Assembly: GCA_003150405.1 (NCBI GenBank)
Contig: QAMM01000001.1
Location: forward strand, 183,590 to 247,589
DNA: 64,000 bases
Direction: 5' to 3'
Origin: Clostridiales bacterium
GTDB lineage: Bacteria > Bacillota > Clostridia > Oscillospirales > Ruminococcaceae
Positions 25,973-36,206 of the stretch are shown here, in pieces; within the stretch, counting starts at the first letter, position 1; each line of letters starts with the position of its first letter. Below the pieces are notes generated by a model. That model searched no databases. It had not been told where the DNA came from and saw only the letters and a program-made list of their open reading frames with translations. The translations under genes and the position numbers were made by a program.

Positions 25973-26371
25973 TTACCAGATGAATGCGAGGACTTCGCCG
26001 CCGACGTTTGCTTTACGCGCCGCCTTATCGGTCATGATGCCCTTGGAAGTGGAAAGAATTGCCACGCCAAGGCCTTTCATAACTTTGGGCATATCCTCAA
26101 CATTTGTATAAATACGCAGGCCGGGTTTGGAGACCCTGCGCAGGCCTGTAATAACCTGAGACTTATTCTCACCGTATTTCAAAGTGATACGGATGAGACC
26201 CTGCTTCCCGTCCTCTACGACCTGGAAGCTTTTAACATAACCCTCGTCAACAAGAATCTGGGCGATCGCCTTTTTCATGTTGGATGCGGGTATATCCACC
26301 GTGTCATGTTTTGCTGTATTTGCATTCCGGATACGGGTGAGCATATCAGCAATCGTATCGGTGATTTGCAT
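25973..26371 (-). CDS. rpsH: 30S ribosomal protein S8
   Basis: 132-aa 16S-binding primary assembly protein. [31 protein letters not shown] (split) opens the protein and the C-terminal [25 protein letters not shown] is the S8 signature. In other bacteria S8 is the spc-operon translational repressor; no matching site was tested here. Confidence 0.98.
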   Translation of the reverse strand: MQITDTIADMLTRIRNANTAKHDTVDIPASNMKKAIAQILVDEGYVKSFQVVEDGKQGLIRITLKYGENKSQVITGLRRVSKPGLRIYTNVEDMPKVMKGLGVAILSTSKGIMTDKAARKANVGGEVLAFIW

Positions 26372-26398
26372 GCCGTCAACCTCCTTTGCTTCTAGCCT

Positions 26399-26584
26399 TT
26401 ACCAGCTTGCTTTTTTCACGCCTGGAATCTGGCCTTTGTAAGCCAGCTCCCTGAAGCAGATACGGCAGATGCCATATTTCCGCAGGTAAGCGTGCGGTCT
26501 TCCGCAGATTTTACACCTGTTATAGGCACGGGTGGAAAACTTCGGCTCTCTCTGCTGTTTTACCTTCATGGACGTTTTCGCCAT
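26399..26584 (-). CDS. rpsN: 30S ribosomal protein S14, zinc type
   Basis: 61-aa short form of S14 (type Z). The zinc ribbon is complete: CKICGRP and CRICFRE. This is the default zinc-containing paralogue of Gram-positive bacteria. [16 protein letters not shown] opening and C-terminal [11 protein letters not shown] are standard. Confidence 0.98.
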   Translation of the reverse strand: MAKTSMKVKQQREPKFSTRAYNRCKICGRPHAYLRKYGICRICFRELAYKGQIPGVKKASW

Positions 26585-26598
26585 TTGTGTTTCCTCCC

Positions 26599-27138
26599 TT
26601 ATCTCTCAAACGGAGCGCCGAACAACGTAAGCAGTTCACGCGCTTCTTCGTCGGTTTTCGCGGTGGTGACGAAGCAGATATCCATACCGCGGACCTTGTC
26701 AATTTTATCGTAGTCAATTTCCGGGAAGATAAGCTGTTCTTTGAGGCCCATGTTATAGTTGCCGCGGCCGTCGAAGGAATTGGGGTTAATGCCGCGGAAG
26801 TCTCTTACACGGGGGAGAGCAACGTTGAACAGACGGTCAACGAACTCATACATACGCTCAGCACGCAGGGTAACCTTTGCGCCGATGTCCATGCCCTCAC
26901 GGAGCTTGAAGTTAGCAACGGATTTTTTCGCCTTGCAGACGACGGGTCTCTGGCCGGTGATAGCGGTCAGATCGCCGACGATGGCGTCAATCATTTTGGA
27001 GTTGTCGCGAGCTTCGCCGCAACCAACGTTGATAACAACCTTTTCAAGCTTCGGAATCTGCATGACACTTTTATAGCCAAACTTTTTCATCATTGCAGGT
27101 GCGATGTCTTTTACATAAGCATCTTTCAGTCTTGCCAT
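26599..27138 (-). CDS. rplE: 50S ribosomal protein L5
   Basis: 179-aa 5S rRNA-binding protein of the central protuberance. Clear family blocks: [41 protein letters not shown] (split) and [17 protein letters not shown]. Between rplX and rpsN. Confidence 0.98.
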   Translation of the reverse strand: MARLKDAYVKDIAPAMMKKFGYKSVMQIPKLEKVVINVGCGEARDNSKMIDAIVGDLTAITGQRPVVCKAKKSVANFKLREGMDIGAKVTLRAERMYEFVDRLFNVALPRVRDFRGINPNSFDGRGNYNMGLKEQLIFPEIDYDKIDKVRGMDICFVTTAKTDEEARELLTLFGAPFER

Positions 27139-27157
27139 GAAAATCTTTCCTCCTCAC

Positions 27158-27475
27158 TTAAAAGGTTGCGCCGCATTTTTTGCAAAGGCGCTCTTTTTTG
27201 CCGCCCTCATTGACCTTATGGCCAACGCGGGTTGGCTTTTTGCACTTCGGGCAGACAAGCTGTACCTTACATGCATAAATCGGGGACTCAGCTTTGACAA
27301 TACCGCCGGTCTCACCTATTCTTCTCGGTTTTACGTGTTTGCTGATGATGTTGCAGCCTTCCACGATAACCTTCTGCTCAGACGGGCTAACTTCAAGGAC
27401 TTTGCCCTGTTTGCCGCGATCTCTGCCGGTCAGGATCACAACGTTGTCGTCGCGTTTTACGTGTACTTTATTCAT
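27158..27475 (-). CDS. rplX: 50S ribosomal protein L24
   Basis: 105-aa assembly initiator with a KOW fold: KVHVKRDDNVVILTGRDRGKQGKV. The C-terminal part carries CPKC and CKKC, a zinc-ribbon-like pattern seen in some Firmicute L24 proteins, here with intact cysteines. Between rplN and rplE. Confidence 0.97.
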   Translation of the reverse strand: MNKVHVKRDDNVVILTGRDRGKQGKVLEVSPSEQKVIVEGCNIISKHVKPRRIGETGGIVKAESPIYACKVQLVCPKCKKPTRVGHKVNEGGKKERLCKKCGATF

Positions 27476-27491
27476 TTAAGTGCACCTCCAA

Positions 27492-27860
27492 TCAAAGAAC
27501 TTCTGGTGCAAGGGAGAGAATCTTGAGGTATTCTTTCTCACGAAGCTCTCTTGCAACAGGCCCAAAAATACGGGTGCCTCTTGGGTTTTTATCGTCTCTG
27601 ATGATAACTGCCGCGTTCTCATCGAAGCGGATATAGGTTCCGTCATCACGGCGAACGCCTTTTGCGGAACGGACGATGACAGCTTTGACCACATCGCCTT
27701 TTTTAACAACGCCGCCGGGTGTTGCTTTTTTGACCGAAGCAACGACGACATCGCCAATATTAGCATACCTTCTGCGGGAACCGCCCAGCACACGGATGCA
27801 CATTAATTCTTTCGCACCGGTGTTGTCGGCAACCTTCAGGTAACTCTGCATCTGTATCAC
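27492..27860 (-). CDS. rplN: 50S ribosomal protein L14
   Basis: 122-aa intersubunit-bridge protein. [21 protein letters not shown] starts it (split) and [28 protein letters not shown] ends it. The initiator is GTG at 27858-27860, 8 nt behind GGAGG; the ATG three codons later is too far from the site and would drop conserved residues. Confidence 0.98.
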   Translation of the reverse strand: MIQMQSYLKVADNTGAKELMCIRVLGGSRRRYANIGDVVVASVKKATPGGVVKKGDVVKAVIVRSAKGVRRDDGTYIRFDENAAVIIRDDKNPRGTRIFGPVARELREKEYLKILSLAPEVL

Positions 27861-27889
27861 AGTGCAAGCCTCCTTTTGGCATCACTTAG

Positions 27890-28147
27890 TTATTTCGCCT
27901 TTTCAATGATTTCTACAACTCTCCATCTCTTGTCCTTGGACAGAGGACGGGTCTCCATAACCGACACCTTATCGCCGATGCTGCAGGCGTTACCTTCATC
28001 ATGGGCTTTGAGTTTCACGGTGCGTTTGATAATCTTTTTGTAAAGAGGATGTTTTACATTGTCAACAATGGAAACCACAACGGTTTTATCCATTTTATTG
28101 CTGACAACCATGCCTACCCTCGTTTTTCTGAGGTTTCTTTCACTCAC
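27890..28147 (-). CDS. rpsQ: 30S ribosomal protein S17
   Basis: 85-aa OB-fold primary 16S-binding protein. [22 protein letters not shown] and [20 protein letters not shown] are family blocks. GTG start at 28147 with GGGAGG upstream. Between rpmC and rplN. Confidence 0.98.
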   Translation of the reverse strand: MSERNLRKTRVGMVVSNKMDKTVVVSIVDNVKHPLYKKIIKRTVKLKAHDEGNACSIGDKVSVMETRPLSKDKRWRVVEIIEKAK

Positions 28148-28166
28148 AGCTTAAATCCTCCCTTCC

Positions 28167-28373
28167 TTACTTACCAGCGTTTTCCTTGAGTTCCTGCTCA
28201 CGGATGACTGTTTTCAAGCGAGCAATGTCTTTTTTGACAGCCTTGATGCGCTGAGGGTTCTCAAGCTGGTTCACTGCAAGCTGGAAGCGCAGGTTGAAAA
28301 GCTCTGCTTTAAGGTCGCTCACCTTGTTGTTCATTTCAGCCAGCGACATATCACGAATTTCCGTAGCTTTCAT
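28167..28373 (-). CDS. rpmC: 50S ribosomal protein L29
   Basis: 68-aa two-helix protein near the tunnel exit, docking site for SRP and trigger factor. [33 protein letters not shown] (split) is diagnostic. Its ATG meets the rplP stop at 28373, giving translational coupling. Confidence 0.98.
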   Translation of the reverse strand: MKATEIRDMSLAEMNNKVSDLKAELFNLRFQLAVNQLENPQRIKAVKKDIARLKTVIREQELKENAGK

Positions 28374-28798
28374 TATTGCTCACCGCCTGTCTGTTCCTTA
28401 GATACAAATTTGCATTTGATGGGCAGCTTATGCATAGCAAGACGCATAGCTTCTCTGGCAGCCTCTTCGGAAACGCCTGCAATTTCAAACAGGACGCGGC
28501 CCGGTTTTACAACGGCCACCCAGTATTCCGGAGAACCTTTACCGGAACCCATGCGGGTTTCAGCCGGTTTTTCGGTAACCGGTTTATCCGGGAAAATTTT
28601 AATCCAGACCTGACCACCACGTTTGATGTAACGGGTCATGGCAATACGAGCCGCCTCGATTTGGTTCGAGGTAATCCAAGCCGGCTGCAGCGCCTGCAGG
28701 CCATATTCGCCGTGGGACACGGTATTACCGCGGGTAGCGGTACCGGTCATACGCCCTCTGTGGACACGGCGGTATTTCACACGCTTTGGTAACAGCAT
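28373..28798 (-). CDS. rplP: 50S ribosomal protein L16
   Basis: 141-aa protein at the A-site side of the 23S r[22 protein letters not shown] opens, and the signature [22 protein letters not shown] is present as [20 protein letters not shown]. Overlaps rpsC and rpmC ends by one nucleotide each. Confidence 0.98.
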   Translation of the reverse strand: MLLPKRVKYRRVHRGRMTGTATRGNTVSHGEYGLQALQPAWITSNQIEAARIAMTRYIKRGGQVWIKIFPDKPVTEKPAETRMGSGKGSPEYWVAVVKPGRVLFEIAGVSEEAAREAMRLAMHKLPIKCKFVSKEQTGGEQ

Positions 28799-29523
28799 TA
28801 CTTGTTACCTCCTTCCCTACGGGGTCTTCTGCGGTTGTCATTCCGGTCGCTACGGTCATTCCTGCGGGAAGACGTACTGGTGGAAGAAACCTCGCCTTTC
28901 AAAACTTCACCTTTATAAATCCAAACCTTAACACCAATGCGGCCATAGGTAGTAGCAGCCTCTGCAAAACCGTAGTCAATATCAGCACGGAGGGTCTGGA
29001 GAGGGATGGTGCCCTCATGATAACTTTCAGAACGTGCAATTTCAGCGCCGCCGAGACGGCCGGAAACAGCGGTCTTAATTCCTTTTGCACCAAGTTTCAT
29101 GGTTCTGCCAATGCACTGTTTCATAGCACGGCGGAACGAAATGCGGCGTTCGAGCTGGGAAGCAATGTTCTCAGCGACAAGCTGTGCATTGAGATCCGGC
29201 TGTTTTACCTCAACAATATTGATGAGTACAGTCTTACCGAGCATTTTCTGAAGTTCTGCACGGAGCTTCTCAATTTCGGAACCACCGCGGCCAATGACCA
29301 GACCCGGTTTTGCACAGTGGATATGAATACGGACTTTGACTGCGTCGCGCTCAATCTCAATGCGCGGGACGCCTGCCGCGTACAATTTGTTTTTCAGATA
29401 CTTACGGACCTTGTAATCCTCAACGAGGGTATCGCCGAAAGCAGCGTCGTTCACAAACCAGCGGGAATCCCAGTCTTTGATTACGCCCACTCTGAAACCG
29501 TGTGGGTTTACTTTCTGTCCCAT
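28798..29523 (-). CDS. rpsC: 30S ribosomal protein S3
   Basis: 241-aa mRNA-entry protein. [13 protein letters not shown] start, KH-domain [15 protein letters not shown] (residues about 86-100) and the C-terminal [12 protein letters not shown] block. The last 25 residues are a low-complexity Ser/Arg-rich tail ([19 protein letters not shown]), longer and more charged than in B. subtilis. Confidence 0.98.
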   Translation of the reverse strand: MGQKVNPHGFRVGVIKDWDSRWFVNDAAFGDTLVEDYKVRKYLKNKLYAAGVPRIEIERDAVKVRIHIHCAKPGLVIGRGGSEIEKLRAELQKMLGKTVLINIVEVKQPDLNAQLVAENIASQLERRISFRRAMKQCIGRTMKLGAKGIKTAVSGRLGGAEIARSESYHEGTIPLQTLRADIDYGFAEAATTYGRIGVKVWIYKGEVLKGEVSSTSTSSRRNDRSDRNDNRRRPRREGGNK

Positions 29524-29543
29524 AGTTTACCTCCTCTTTCAGC

Positions 29544-29879
29544 TTATTCCTTTTCCTTTAATACAAGGGTAATGTGCGAAGTTCTCTTTAACACCTTAAA
29601 GGCCCTGCCCTGGGCTCTCGGTCTGACGCGTTTCATGGTCGGACCCGGTGTTACAAAGCACTCTGCAACATAGAGGTCGTCTTTGCTCATGCCGTGGTTA
29701 TTTTCGGCGTTAGCAACTGCTGATGCCAGAAGTTTTACCAGAGGCTCACACGCAGCTTTCGGCGTGTTTTTCAAAATTGCCATAGCGAGGTCGACCGGTT
29801 TGTTGCGGATTAAATCCAGAACAATCTGGACCTTTCTCGGGGCGATGCGGGCATGTCTGAGGTAAGCCCTTGCTTCCAT
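29544..29879 (-). CDS. rplV: 50S ribosomal protein L22
   Basis: 111-aa tunnel protein. [20 protein letters not shown] opens; the beta-hairpin reaching the tunnel is in [18 protein letters not shown]. This loop is where macrolide-resistance changes occur; nothing unusual is visible. Between rpsS and rpsC. Confidence 0.98.
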   Translation of the reverse strand: MEARAYLRHARIAPRKVQIVLDLIRNKPVDLAMAILKNTPKAACEPLVKLLASAVANAENNHGMSKDDLYVAECFVTPGPTMKRVRPRAQGRAFKVLKRTSHITLVLKEKE

Positions 29880-29898
29880 TTAAAATCCTCCTTCCGGC

Positions 29899-30183
29899 CT
29901 ATTTCTTACCGTTATTTGAAGTCTTGGAACCGGCATGGCCTTTGTACGTACGGGTCGGGGCAAACTCACCGAGCTTGTGGCCGACCATATCTTCGGTAAC
30001 GTAAACAGGGACATGCTTGCGTCCGTCGTGAACTGCAAATGTATGACCTACGAAATCAGGGAAAATTGTGGAAGCGCGGCTCCAGGTTTTGAGAACCACT
30101 TTTTCGCCTGTTTCGTTCATTTTCTGAACACGCTGTAACAGGACCGGCTGAACGTAAGGTCCCTTTTTAACACTTCTACCCAT
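29899..30183 (-). CDS. rpsS: 30S ribosomal protein S19
   Basis: 94-aa head protein binding 16S with S13. [11 protein letters not shown] start, [30 protein letters not shown] (split) and [12 protein letters not shown] signature. Between rplB and rplV. Confidence 0.98.
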   Translation of the reverse strand: MGRSVKKGPYVQPVLLQRVQKMNETGEKVVLKTWSRASTIFPDFVGHTFAVHDGRKHVPVYVTEDMVGHKLGEFAPTRTYKGHAGSKTSNNGKK

Positions 30184-30207
30184 AGGTTCATCTGTCTCCT
30201 TTCAGCA

Positions 30208-31041
30208 TTACTTCGCATTTCTGCGTTTTACGATAAACTTATCGGAGCGATGATGCTTCGCGCGGGTCTTGTAACCGAGGGTCGGTTTACCCCAAGGCGT
30301 AACAGGTCCGGGACGTCCGATAGGCGATTTACCTTCACCACCGCCGTGCGGATGGTCATTCGGGTTCATAACAGAACCGCGGACCGACGGACGCCAGCCC
30401 AAGTGACGTTTTTTACCCGCTTTACCGATGTTGGTGTTCTCGTGGTCTGTGTTGCCAACCTGGCCAATGGAGGCCATGCAGTTGGCCGGAATATTCCGCT
30501 GCTCACCGGAGGGCAGACGGATGAGGGCATAAACGCCTTCTTTCGCCATAAGCTGCGCCATGTTGCCCGCAGAGCGGACGAGCTGTGCACCTTTGCCCGG
30601 GTAAAGCTCAATGTTGTGGATAACGGTACCAACCGGAATTGCACTGAGCGGCAGTGCATTGCCCGGCTTGATATCTGCGTCTGCACCAGCGCGGACAGTG
30701 TCGCCTACTTTGAGGCCAACCGGCGCGATGATGTAGCGCTTTTCACCGTCCTCATATTTGAGCAGGGCGATGTGAGCGGAACGGTTCGGGTCATACTCCA
30801 GGGTCATGACCTCTGCGTTCATGCCAACCTTGTCACGCTTGAAGTCGATGACACGGTATTTCTTTCTGTTTCCGCCGCCATGATGGCGAACGGTAATTCT
30901 TCCGTAGCTGTTACGACCGGCAGTCTTCTTGAGTGGCTCAAGCAGGCTTTTCTCCGGCGCTACCTTGGACAGCCCCGAATAGTCAACGACGGTCATATTA
31001 CGCCGGGACGGGGTTGTTGGCTTGTAGCTTTTGATTGCCAT
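30208..31041 (-). CDS. rplB: 50S ribosomal protein L2
   Basis: 277-aa protein near the peptidyl-transferase centre. [18 protein letters not shown], the [22 protein letters not shown] region (split), and the catalytic-site loop with conserved His in [16 protein letters not shown] ([18 protein letters not shown] here). A 98-nt gap separates it from rplW, the widest in the S10 part. Confidence 0.98.
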   Translation of the reverse strand: MAIKSYKPTTPSRRNMTVVDYSGLSKVAPEKSLLEPLKKTAGRNSYGRITVRHHGGGNRKKYRVIDFKRDKVGMNAEVMTLEYDPNRSAHIALLKYEDGEKRYIIAPVGLKVGDTVRAGADADIKPGNALPLSAIPVGTVIHNIELYPGKGAQLVRSAGNMAQLMAKEGVYALIRLPSGEQRNIPANCMASIGQVGNTDHENTNIGKAGKKRHLGWRPSVRGSVMNPNDHPHGGGEGKSPIGRPGPVTPWGKPTLGYKTRAKHHRSDKFIVKRRNAK

Positions 31042-31139
31042 GTTACTTTCACTCCTTGTTTCGGTTTAGCGAGGACGCTTTTAAAAGTTGGTCCTCATAC
31101 ATCACCGCCCGGGCCTTTTGCCCGGACTGTCACAAAGGC

Positions 31140-31433
31140 TTATGCGAGGCTCTCGAAGATTTCAATCCCCTTGGAGTCATCGGTCAGGGTGACAATCGCC
31201 TTTTTCCAATCCGACTGGTAGCCGGAATTCATGCCTACGCGTTTTGCGCGGCCCTTGCAGTTCATGGTGTTGACCTTGAGCACCTTGACGCCGAAAAGCG
31301 CCTCAACTGCCTGAGCGATTTCAATCTTATTGGAATCCTTCGCGACTTTAAAGGTGTATTTCTTATCCGCGACGCTGGTGATGGATTTCTCCGTCATGAT
31401 CGGGCGGATGATGATATCCTGCGGTGCTTTCAT
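31140..31433 (-). CDS. rplW: 50S ribosomal protein L23
   Basis: 97-aa tunnel-exit protein that docks trigger factor and [16 protein letters not shown] start and the [21 protein letters not shown] block are diagnostic. Its ATG touches the rplD stop at 31433. Confidence 0.98.
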   Translation of the reverse strand: MKAPQDIIIRPIMTEKSITSVADKKYTFKVAKDSNKIEIAQAVEALFGVKVLKVNTMNCKGRAKRVGMNSGYQSDWKKAIVTLTDDSKGIEIFESLA

Positions 31434-32056
31434 TACGCGTACACCTCCTCAAGTTTGAGTGCGGTATCCTTGAGCAGTACCACCTTGTCACAGTTGAGAA
31501 TATCGTACACATTCAGGGTGTTGTACTGGGTGGTTTTGACGCCCGGGATATTCGCAGCGCTCTTGATGACCTTCTGGTCGACGGTCGGCAGAGCGATGAG
31601 TACCTTCTTGTCCGCGCCGATGGCGGAGAGAACGCTCATCATCTCTTTGGTTTTGTACTCGGTGATGCCGAAGCTGTCGAGTACAATCATTTCACCGCCC
31701 TGTACCTTTGCAGAGAGAGCGGATTTCAGTGCGAGCGCACGAACTTTTTTGTTGAGTGCAAAGCGGTAATCACGCGGTTTCGGGCCGAGTGCAATACCGC
31801 CGTGCCGCCACTGCGGAGCGCGGATGGAACCCTGTCTTGCATGACCGGTCCCCTTCTGGCGCCACGGTTTGCGGCCACCGCCGCGAACCTCAGTGCGGGT
31901 GAGGGTGGACTGGGTGCCTTGGCGCTGGTTTGCCAGATAATTCACCACAGCCATGTGCATAACCGCCTCATTCGGGGTTACGCCAAAGATAGCATCAGAA
32001 AGCTCCATCGTGGAAACCTCTTTGCCATTGCGATCCAAAACTTTGATGTTTGGCAT
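31433..32056 (-). CDS. rplD: 50S ribosomal protein L4
   Basis: 207-aa protein lining the tunnel. The extended loop [34 protein letters not shown] (split, residues 55-90) is the L4 signature. L4 represses the S10 operon in E. coli through its leader; here a leader of about 300 nt precedes rpsJ, but no L4 site is demonstrated. Confidence 0.98.
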   Translation of the reverse strand: MPNIKVLDRNGKEVSTMELSDAIFGVTPNEAVMHMAVVNYLANQRQGTQSTLTRTEVRGGGRKPWRQKGTGHARQGSIRAPQWRHGGIALGPKPRDYRFALNKKVRALALKSALSAKVQGGEMIVLDSFGITEYKTKEMMSVLSAIGADKKVLIALPTVDQKVIKSAANIPGVKTTQYNTLNVYDILNCDKVVLLKDTALKLEEVYA

Positions 32057-32073
32057 GTTGCTTCCTCCTTCCG

Positions 32074-32709
32074 TTAAGCCTTCTTCACAGCACTTTTAAT
32101 GGTGACGATACCGCCCTTAGGGCCAGGGATCGCGCCTTTGAGTGCAATCAGATTGTTTTCTGCGTCCACTTTTACAACTTCAAGGTTCTGGACCGTAACG
32201 GTCTCAGCACCGAGATGGCCAGGCATTTTCTTGCCCTTCATGATTCTGGAAGGGTCAGAGCCCGCGCCCATGGAGCCGGCATGCCGGCCGACCGGGCCTG
32301 TACCATGAGTTGCTTTCAGAGAACGGTTATTGTAACGCTTGATAGTACCGGCGAAGCCTTTACCTTTGCTGGTGCCGCAGACATCGACGATGTCGCCCGG
32401 CTCAAAAGCATCTGCCTTAATGATATCGCCGAGGTTGTAAGCGTCCATATCGTCAAAGCCGAACTCTTTCAGGGTTCTCTTTGCAGCGGCGTCCGCTTTT
32501 GCGAAATGGCCTTTCTGCGGCTTGTTGACGTTCTTGACGCTGATTTCGCCGAAGCCAAGCTGGACAGCGGAATAGCCGTCGTTTTCAGCGGTCTTTTTCT
32601 GGACCACGACGCAAGGGCCTGCTTCTACAACAGTAACAGGGATGACCTTGCCGTTGTCATCGAAAATCTGAGTCATGCCGATTTTCTTACCAACGATACC
32701 TTTTTTCAT
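32074..32709 (-). CDS. rplC: 50S ribosomal protein L3
   Basis: 211-aa assembly initiator reaching the peptidyl-transferase centre. [20 protein letters not shown] start and [16 protein letters not shown], the glycine-rich W-finger region, [16 protein letters not shown] [16 protein letters not shown]. Start at 32709 has AGGAGG 9 nt upstream; the frame extends to 32835 into rpsJ without support. Confidence 0.98.
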   Translation of the reverse strand: MKKGIVGKKIGMTQIFDDNGKVIPVTVVEAGPCVVVQKKTAENDGYSAVQLGFGEISVKNVNKPQKGHFAKADAAAKRTLKEFGFDDMDAYNLGDIIKADAFEPGDIVDVCGTSKGKGFAGTIKRYNNRSLKATHGTGPVGRHAGSMGAGSDPSRIMKGKKMPGHLGAETVTVQNLEVVKVDAENNLIALKGAIPGPKGGIVTIKSAVKKA

Positions 32710-32776
32710 TGTCTTTCCTCCTATTCGGTTATTGGTTGACCGGTTGCAGCCAACATGACCTGCGGTGCGGTGATAC

Positions 32777-33088
32777 TTAGAGTTTAATCTCCAGCTCCAC
32801 GCCGGCAGGAAGCTCAAGACCCTGTAAAGCCTCAACAGTTTTGTTGGACGGCCTTAAAATGTCAATGAGTCTTTTGTGGGTTCTCATCTCAAACTGCTCA
32901 CGGCTGTCTTTGTACTTATGAACAGCGCGGAGAATGGTTACGACCTCTTTTTCGGTCGGGAGCGGGATTGGCCCCGAAACCCTTGCGCCGGTACGCTTTG
33001 CTGTTTCAACAATTTTAGTTGCCGCAGCGTCGACCAGGCTGTGGTCATAGCTTTTAAGTCTGATTCTGATTTTTTCTTTGACTGCCAC
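32777..33088 (-). CDS. rpsJ: 30S ribosomal protein S10
   Basis: 103-aa head protein, also NusE in antitermination complexes. [59 protein letters not shown] (split) are diagnostic. GTG start at 33088 with AGGAGG 9 nt upstream. First gene of the S10-spc-alpha cluster, which begins here and not with str-operon genes. Confidence 0.98.
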   Translation of the reverse strand: MAVKEKIRIRLKSYDHSLVDAAATKIVETAKRTGARVSGPIPLPTEKEVVTILRAVHKYKDSREQFEMRTHKRLIDILRPSNKTVEALQGLELPAGVELEIKL

Positions 33089-33460
33089 TTTTCATCGCCT
33101 CCTAAAATAATGTACGCGGTGAACATCAATCGCCCAAACACGGCGCCGTGTGTTTCGTGCAAACCCATTAAAAAACCGAAAAAACACGCAGTTTTTCCGG
33201 AGACGGTACAGAGACGCAAGAACCCTATACCCATACGACGCAGGCGTACTTACCCGCGGCAAGCCGCACGGCAGTATACACCGTACTACCTGTTCAGTAA
33301 TTGTTGTCGCCCGGTTTAAAATCGGACATACTCCACGGAAATTCCCCGCCCGGATGGACGGCCACCTCCCGCTTCATCGCATATCTGTCGCAGTCGTGCC
33401 TCATTATTATACAATACAGGCAGCGCAACAGCAAGCAAAATGCCTGTAGAATTTTTTGTA
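33089..33460. other. S10 operon leader and promoter region
   Basis: Gene-free stretch between the proS terminator and rpsJ. It carries the promoter at 33406-33434 and about 310 nt of untranslated leader, with short inverted repeats such as CCGAAAAAAC (near 33176) and GTTTTTCCGG (near 33191). A leader this long suggests autogenous control, but no known L4-leader motif is recognised. Confidence 0.5.
33406..33434 (-). promoter_or_regulatory. rpsJ: Probable S10 operon promoter
   Basis: On the minus strand TTGCTG (33429-33434), 17-bp spacer and a perfect TATAAT (33406-33411). It lies just past the proS terminator. Confidence 0.6.
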
Positions 33461-33505
33461 TAAAACAGCCCTGTTTCTGTGCAAATTGCACAGAAACAGG
33501 GCTGT
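33461..33505 (-). terminator. Terminator after proS with a perfect 20-bp inverted repeat
   Basis: Arms 33465-33484 and 33486-33505 are perfectly complementary over 20 bp with one central base. On the minus strand the hairpin is followed by TTTTAT. It lies about 155 nt past the proS stop. Confidence 0.8.
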
Positions 33506-33658
33506 AATGAATCCACGGGACAAGATAGGCCCTAAAACTTGTTTCTAGAGTGATAAACGAGCAAGATTTTTCGTTTTCCCAGCAAGGCATTAAGCCAATC
33601 CAGACAGGAAAACACACGTTATCGGCAAAACCACCCGTCTCAGCGCAGAGGGACACTG

Positions 33659-35098
33659 TTAATACTGGCGGCCCCAGTAGACCATGTGTTTGGCAGGCTT
33701 GCCGCAACAGACGCAGGTATCGGAAATGTGCTCTTCTTCAAACGGGATGCAACGGGATTTGACGCCGCCGGTGATATCCTTGAGCTTGTCTTCGCATTCG
33801 GCGTCACCGCACCACATGGCTTTGATAAAGCCCGGATGGTTTTTGGCAATGTCGAGGAACTCATCGTAACTATGCGCGGTAAAGGTTTTTTCCTTGAGGT
33901 TTGCGAGTGCCTTTTCGTACAGGCCGTCGTGCACCGCCTGAAGCGCCTTCGGAATTTCGGTCATGAGATCGTCAAGTCCCACGACAATTTTCTCCCGGTT
34001 GTCCCGGCGGACAAGAACGCACTGGTTCTGTTCAATGTCCTTCGGGCCAATTTCAAGGCGAAGGGGTACCCCTTTCATTTCATACTGGCTGAATTTCCAG
34101 CCAGGGGTGTTGTCGCTGTCATCGAGCTTGACGCGGAATGTCTCGGAAAGTTTATCCGCGACCTCACGCGCTTTGTCAAGCACGCCTTCTTTGTGCTGGG
34201 CAATCGGGATAACGGCAACCTGAACCGGGGCAATTTTCGGCGGGAGAATAAGGCCGCTGTCGTCGCCGTGCACCATGATGATAGCACCGATCATACGGGT
34301 GGAAACGCCCCAGGAGGTTTGATGCGGATACTGAAGGGTGTTGTCCCGTCCGGTAAAGGTGATGCCAAAGCTCTTGGCAAAACCGTCGCCAAAATAATGG
34401 GAAGTACCGCCCTGAAGGGCGACGCCGTTGTGCATCATCGGCTCAATGGTATAGGTGGAAACCGCACCGGCAAACTTCTCTTTCTCGGTTTTTTTACCCA
34501 TGACAACCGGAATTGCAAGGGATTCACGATAAAAATCCGCATAGACGTTCAGCATGCGGAGGGTTTCTGCCTCTGCCTCCTCAGCAGTCTCGTGCATGGT
34601 GTGACCCTCCTGCCAGAGAAACTCAGAATTGCGGAGAAACGGGCGGGTAGTTTTTTCCCAACGCATGACCGAGCACCACTGGTTGTAGAGCTTGGGCAGA
34701 TCGCGGTAAGAGTTGATGACCTTTGCATAATGCTCACAGAAGAGCACCTCCGAGGTTGGGCGAACGCAGAGACGTTCGGTCAGCTTTTCGCTGCCGCCCT
34801 GGGTAACCCACATAACCTCCGGCGCAAAGCCGTTGACATGATCCTTCTCTTTCTGAAGAAGGCTTTCCGGGATCAGCATAGGCATATAGACGTTTTCGTG
34901 CCCGGTTTTTTTAAAGCGGGCATCCAAATCCTTCTGAATGTTTTCCCAAATGGCGTATCCATAGGGGCGGAACACCATGCAACCTTTTACCGAAGAGTAG
35001 TCAATCATCTCGGCTTTTTTGACCACGTCAGTATACCACTGGGCGAAATCTTCCTCCATTGAGGTGATGGCTTCCACCATCTTTTTTTGCTGTGCCAT
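33659..35098 (-). CDS. proS: Prolyl-tRNA synthetase, archaeal/eukaryotic-like (type 3)
   Basis: 479-aa class II synthetase that charges tRNA-Pro. Class II motifs: [13 protein letters not shown] region, motif 2 [27 protein letters not shown] (split) and motif 3 [24 protein letters not shown] (split). It has no editing insertion. The C-terminal zinc domain shows CGDAEC and CVCCG and the protein ends in Tyr, as in type 3 enzymes. Upstream there is no recognisable T-box. AAAGGAT precedes the ATG. Single-gene unit ended by the 20-bp inverted repeat. Confidence 0.97.
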   Translation of the reverse strand: MAQQKKMVEAITSMEEDFAQWYTDVVKKAEMIDYSSVKGCMVFRPYGYAIWENIQKDLDARFKKTGHENVYMPMLIPESLLQKEKDHVNGFAPEVMWVTQGGSEKLTERLCVRPTSEVLFCEHYAKVINSYRDLPKLYNQWCSVMRWEKTTRPFLRNSEFLWQEGHTMHETAEEAEAETLRMLNVYADFYRESLAIPVVMGKKTEKEKFAGAVSTYTIEPMMHNGVALQGGTSHYFGDGFAKSFGITFTGRDNTLQYPHQTSWGVSTRMIGAIIMVHGDDSGLILPPKIAPVQVAVIPIAQHKEGVLDKAREVADKLSETFRVKLDDSDNTPGWKFSQYEMKGVPLRLEIGPKDIEQNQCVLVRRDNREKIVVGLDDLMTEIPKALQAVHDGLYEKALANLKEKTFTAHSYDEFLDIAKNHPGFIKAMWCGDAECEDKLKDITGGVKSRCIPFEEEHISDTCVCCGKPAKHMVYWGRQY

Positions 35099-35423
35099 TT
35101 TCTTTTTCTATCCTTTCAAACGGGGCAGAACCCGCTTCATACTGATCAACGGTTCCATAAGCGGCCATTGACGCACCAGCAACAAACGCCGGTACAGCAC
35201 ACGGACGGTACTGCCGTTTCTTCAAACACTGCCCCCGCCTGTAAAGCGGGGACTTTTTGCCTGAGTTCTATTTTAGCATGGGGGGCAGAATTTGACAAGG
35301 GGGAAAGCCCGGGCTTTGTCCTTCACAGCGGCAGTGGGTGGAACGCCGCTTCGCGTTACCGCTGGTATTCGAGTTTAAACGTGTGCTTATCATACATCTC
35401 CGTTCAACGCATATTAAAAAGCA
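35099..35423. other. Gene-free region upstream of proS
   Basis: Contains a plus-oriented terminator-like hairpin (35233-35256) and a perfect palindrome AAAGCCCGGGCTTT (35304-35317). I looked for a T-box for proS and did not find the conserved T-box sequence or specifier region. The proS promoter must lie here but no convincing pair was found. Confidence 0.4.
35233..35256 (+). terminator. Orphan terminator-like hairpin
   Basis: CCCCGC (35233-35238) and GCGGGG (35246-35251) around CTGTAAA, then ACTTTTTG on plus. No plus-strand gene ends here; it could stop antisense transcription towards the lipoprotein gene. Confidence 0.5.
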
Positions 35424-36014
35424 TTATCCACCGTGAGGCTCTACATAACCGTGTTTTGTATAAACCAATGTAAAATCGATATAATTGTTCCAGTCAGAAG
35501 AATACCGGCTTCTTTCAAGTTCTTCCCAAGTATAGGCGTTTTCGTCAATCAAAATATAGTGCAGCGTTCCAACATTAACTGCGCCGTTTTTCGAAATGTC
35601 AAAATACCGCACAAGATATTTGTATTCTCGGGTATATTCCTGACCACTTTCAAATGAATAAAGCAGGTAGTGCTCGCCGTCATACGTCAAATCCTGTAAG
35701 AAGCCATCCGAACCACCATTGGTATAAAACGCCAACCGGACAAACGCAGGTTCTCCGCGGCTGGTTTTTTCGATGAATGCGTCCCAAACCTCCTGGCCGG
35801 AGACAAGATCATACTGCTTGTGCACAACGCAGCCGTCCTGCTTTGCCTGTTCGAACGAATAATCTTTCGGGAGTTCAGCATAGGGCAGCATGCCGTCCGG
35901 AAGCGCAATGCTGTCCGGAAGGGAATTGCTGGCGCCGGCATCTCCATAAGTTCCGGTGGAACAGGAGGTGAGCAAAAGGGCCATCAGCACGAATAGGACA
36001 GCAAACCGTTTCAT
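35424..36014 (-). CDS. Hypothetical lipoprotein
   Basis: 196-aa secreted lipoprotein. MKRFAVLFVLMALLLTSC is a signal peptide with lipobox LTSC, so the mature Cys20-equivalent is lipidated and membrane-anchored. The rest is a globular mixed alpha/beta domain of about 150 residues (VRLAFYTNGGSDGFLQDLTYDGEHYLLYSFESGQEYTREYKY region), resembling clostridial DUF4362-like stress lipoproteins, though I do not firmly recognise the family. The start at 36014 fits the signal peptide with AAGGGGAG upstream; an ATG at 36035 would add seven residues. Confidence 0.75.
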   Translation of the reverse strand: MKRFAVLFVLMALLLTSCSTGTYGDAGASNSLPDSIALPDGMLPYAELPKDYSFEQAKQDGCVVHKQYDLVSGQEVWDAFIEKTSRGEPAFVRLAFYTNGGSDGFLQDLTYDGEHYLLYSFESGQEYTREYKYLVRYFDISKNGAVNVGTLHYILIDENAYTWEELERSRYSSDWNNYIDFTLVYTKHGYVEPHGG

Positions 36015-36047
36015 AACCAACACTCCCCTTAACATAAATTCACCTTC

Positions 36048-36056
36048 ATTATAACA
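36048..36056 (-). promoter_or_regulatory. Extended -10 of the lipoprotein gene
   Basis: TGTTATAAT on the minus strand about 35 nt upstream of the lipoprotein start. The -35 region is weak (TTCTCT at 17 bp). Confidence 0.45.
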
Positions 36057-36160
36057 TCGGGTCCGAGCGAAGAGAAGCCTGCCGGGGTAGACGTTTTTCA
36101 AATTCATCCTTTTGGCCAAACCAATTGCTTACTTCTCGGGGAGTTTGCCATATATGTTCG

Positions 36161-36198
36161 AAAAAATCAAAAGCCTCCACCGAAGTAGAGGCTTTTGA
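36161..36198 (-). terminator. Terminator of the DUF134-mrp-nifX operon
   Basis: Eleven-bp perfect arms TCAAAAGCCTC (36167-36177) and GAGGCTTTTGA (36188-36198), followed on the minus strand by T6. Confidence 0.93.
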
Positions 36199-36206
36199 CC
36201 TAAAAC

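Noticed and set aside
32710..32835. Longer L3 protein starting inside rpsJ
   Set aside because: The family start at 32709 has AGGAGG; the extension overlaps rpsJ and is not conserved in type.
35304..35317. Palindrome AAAGCCCGGGCTTT as an operator
   Set aside because: It is not near a recognisable promoter and could arise by chance; listed only as content of the gap.
35099..35330. Possible T-box ahead of proS
   Set aside because: A GTACCG-containing stretch is present, but the conserved T-box core and a matching antiterminator/terminator pair on the minus strand are missing.
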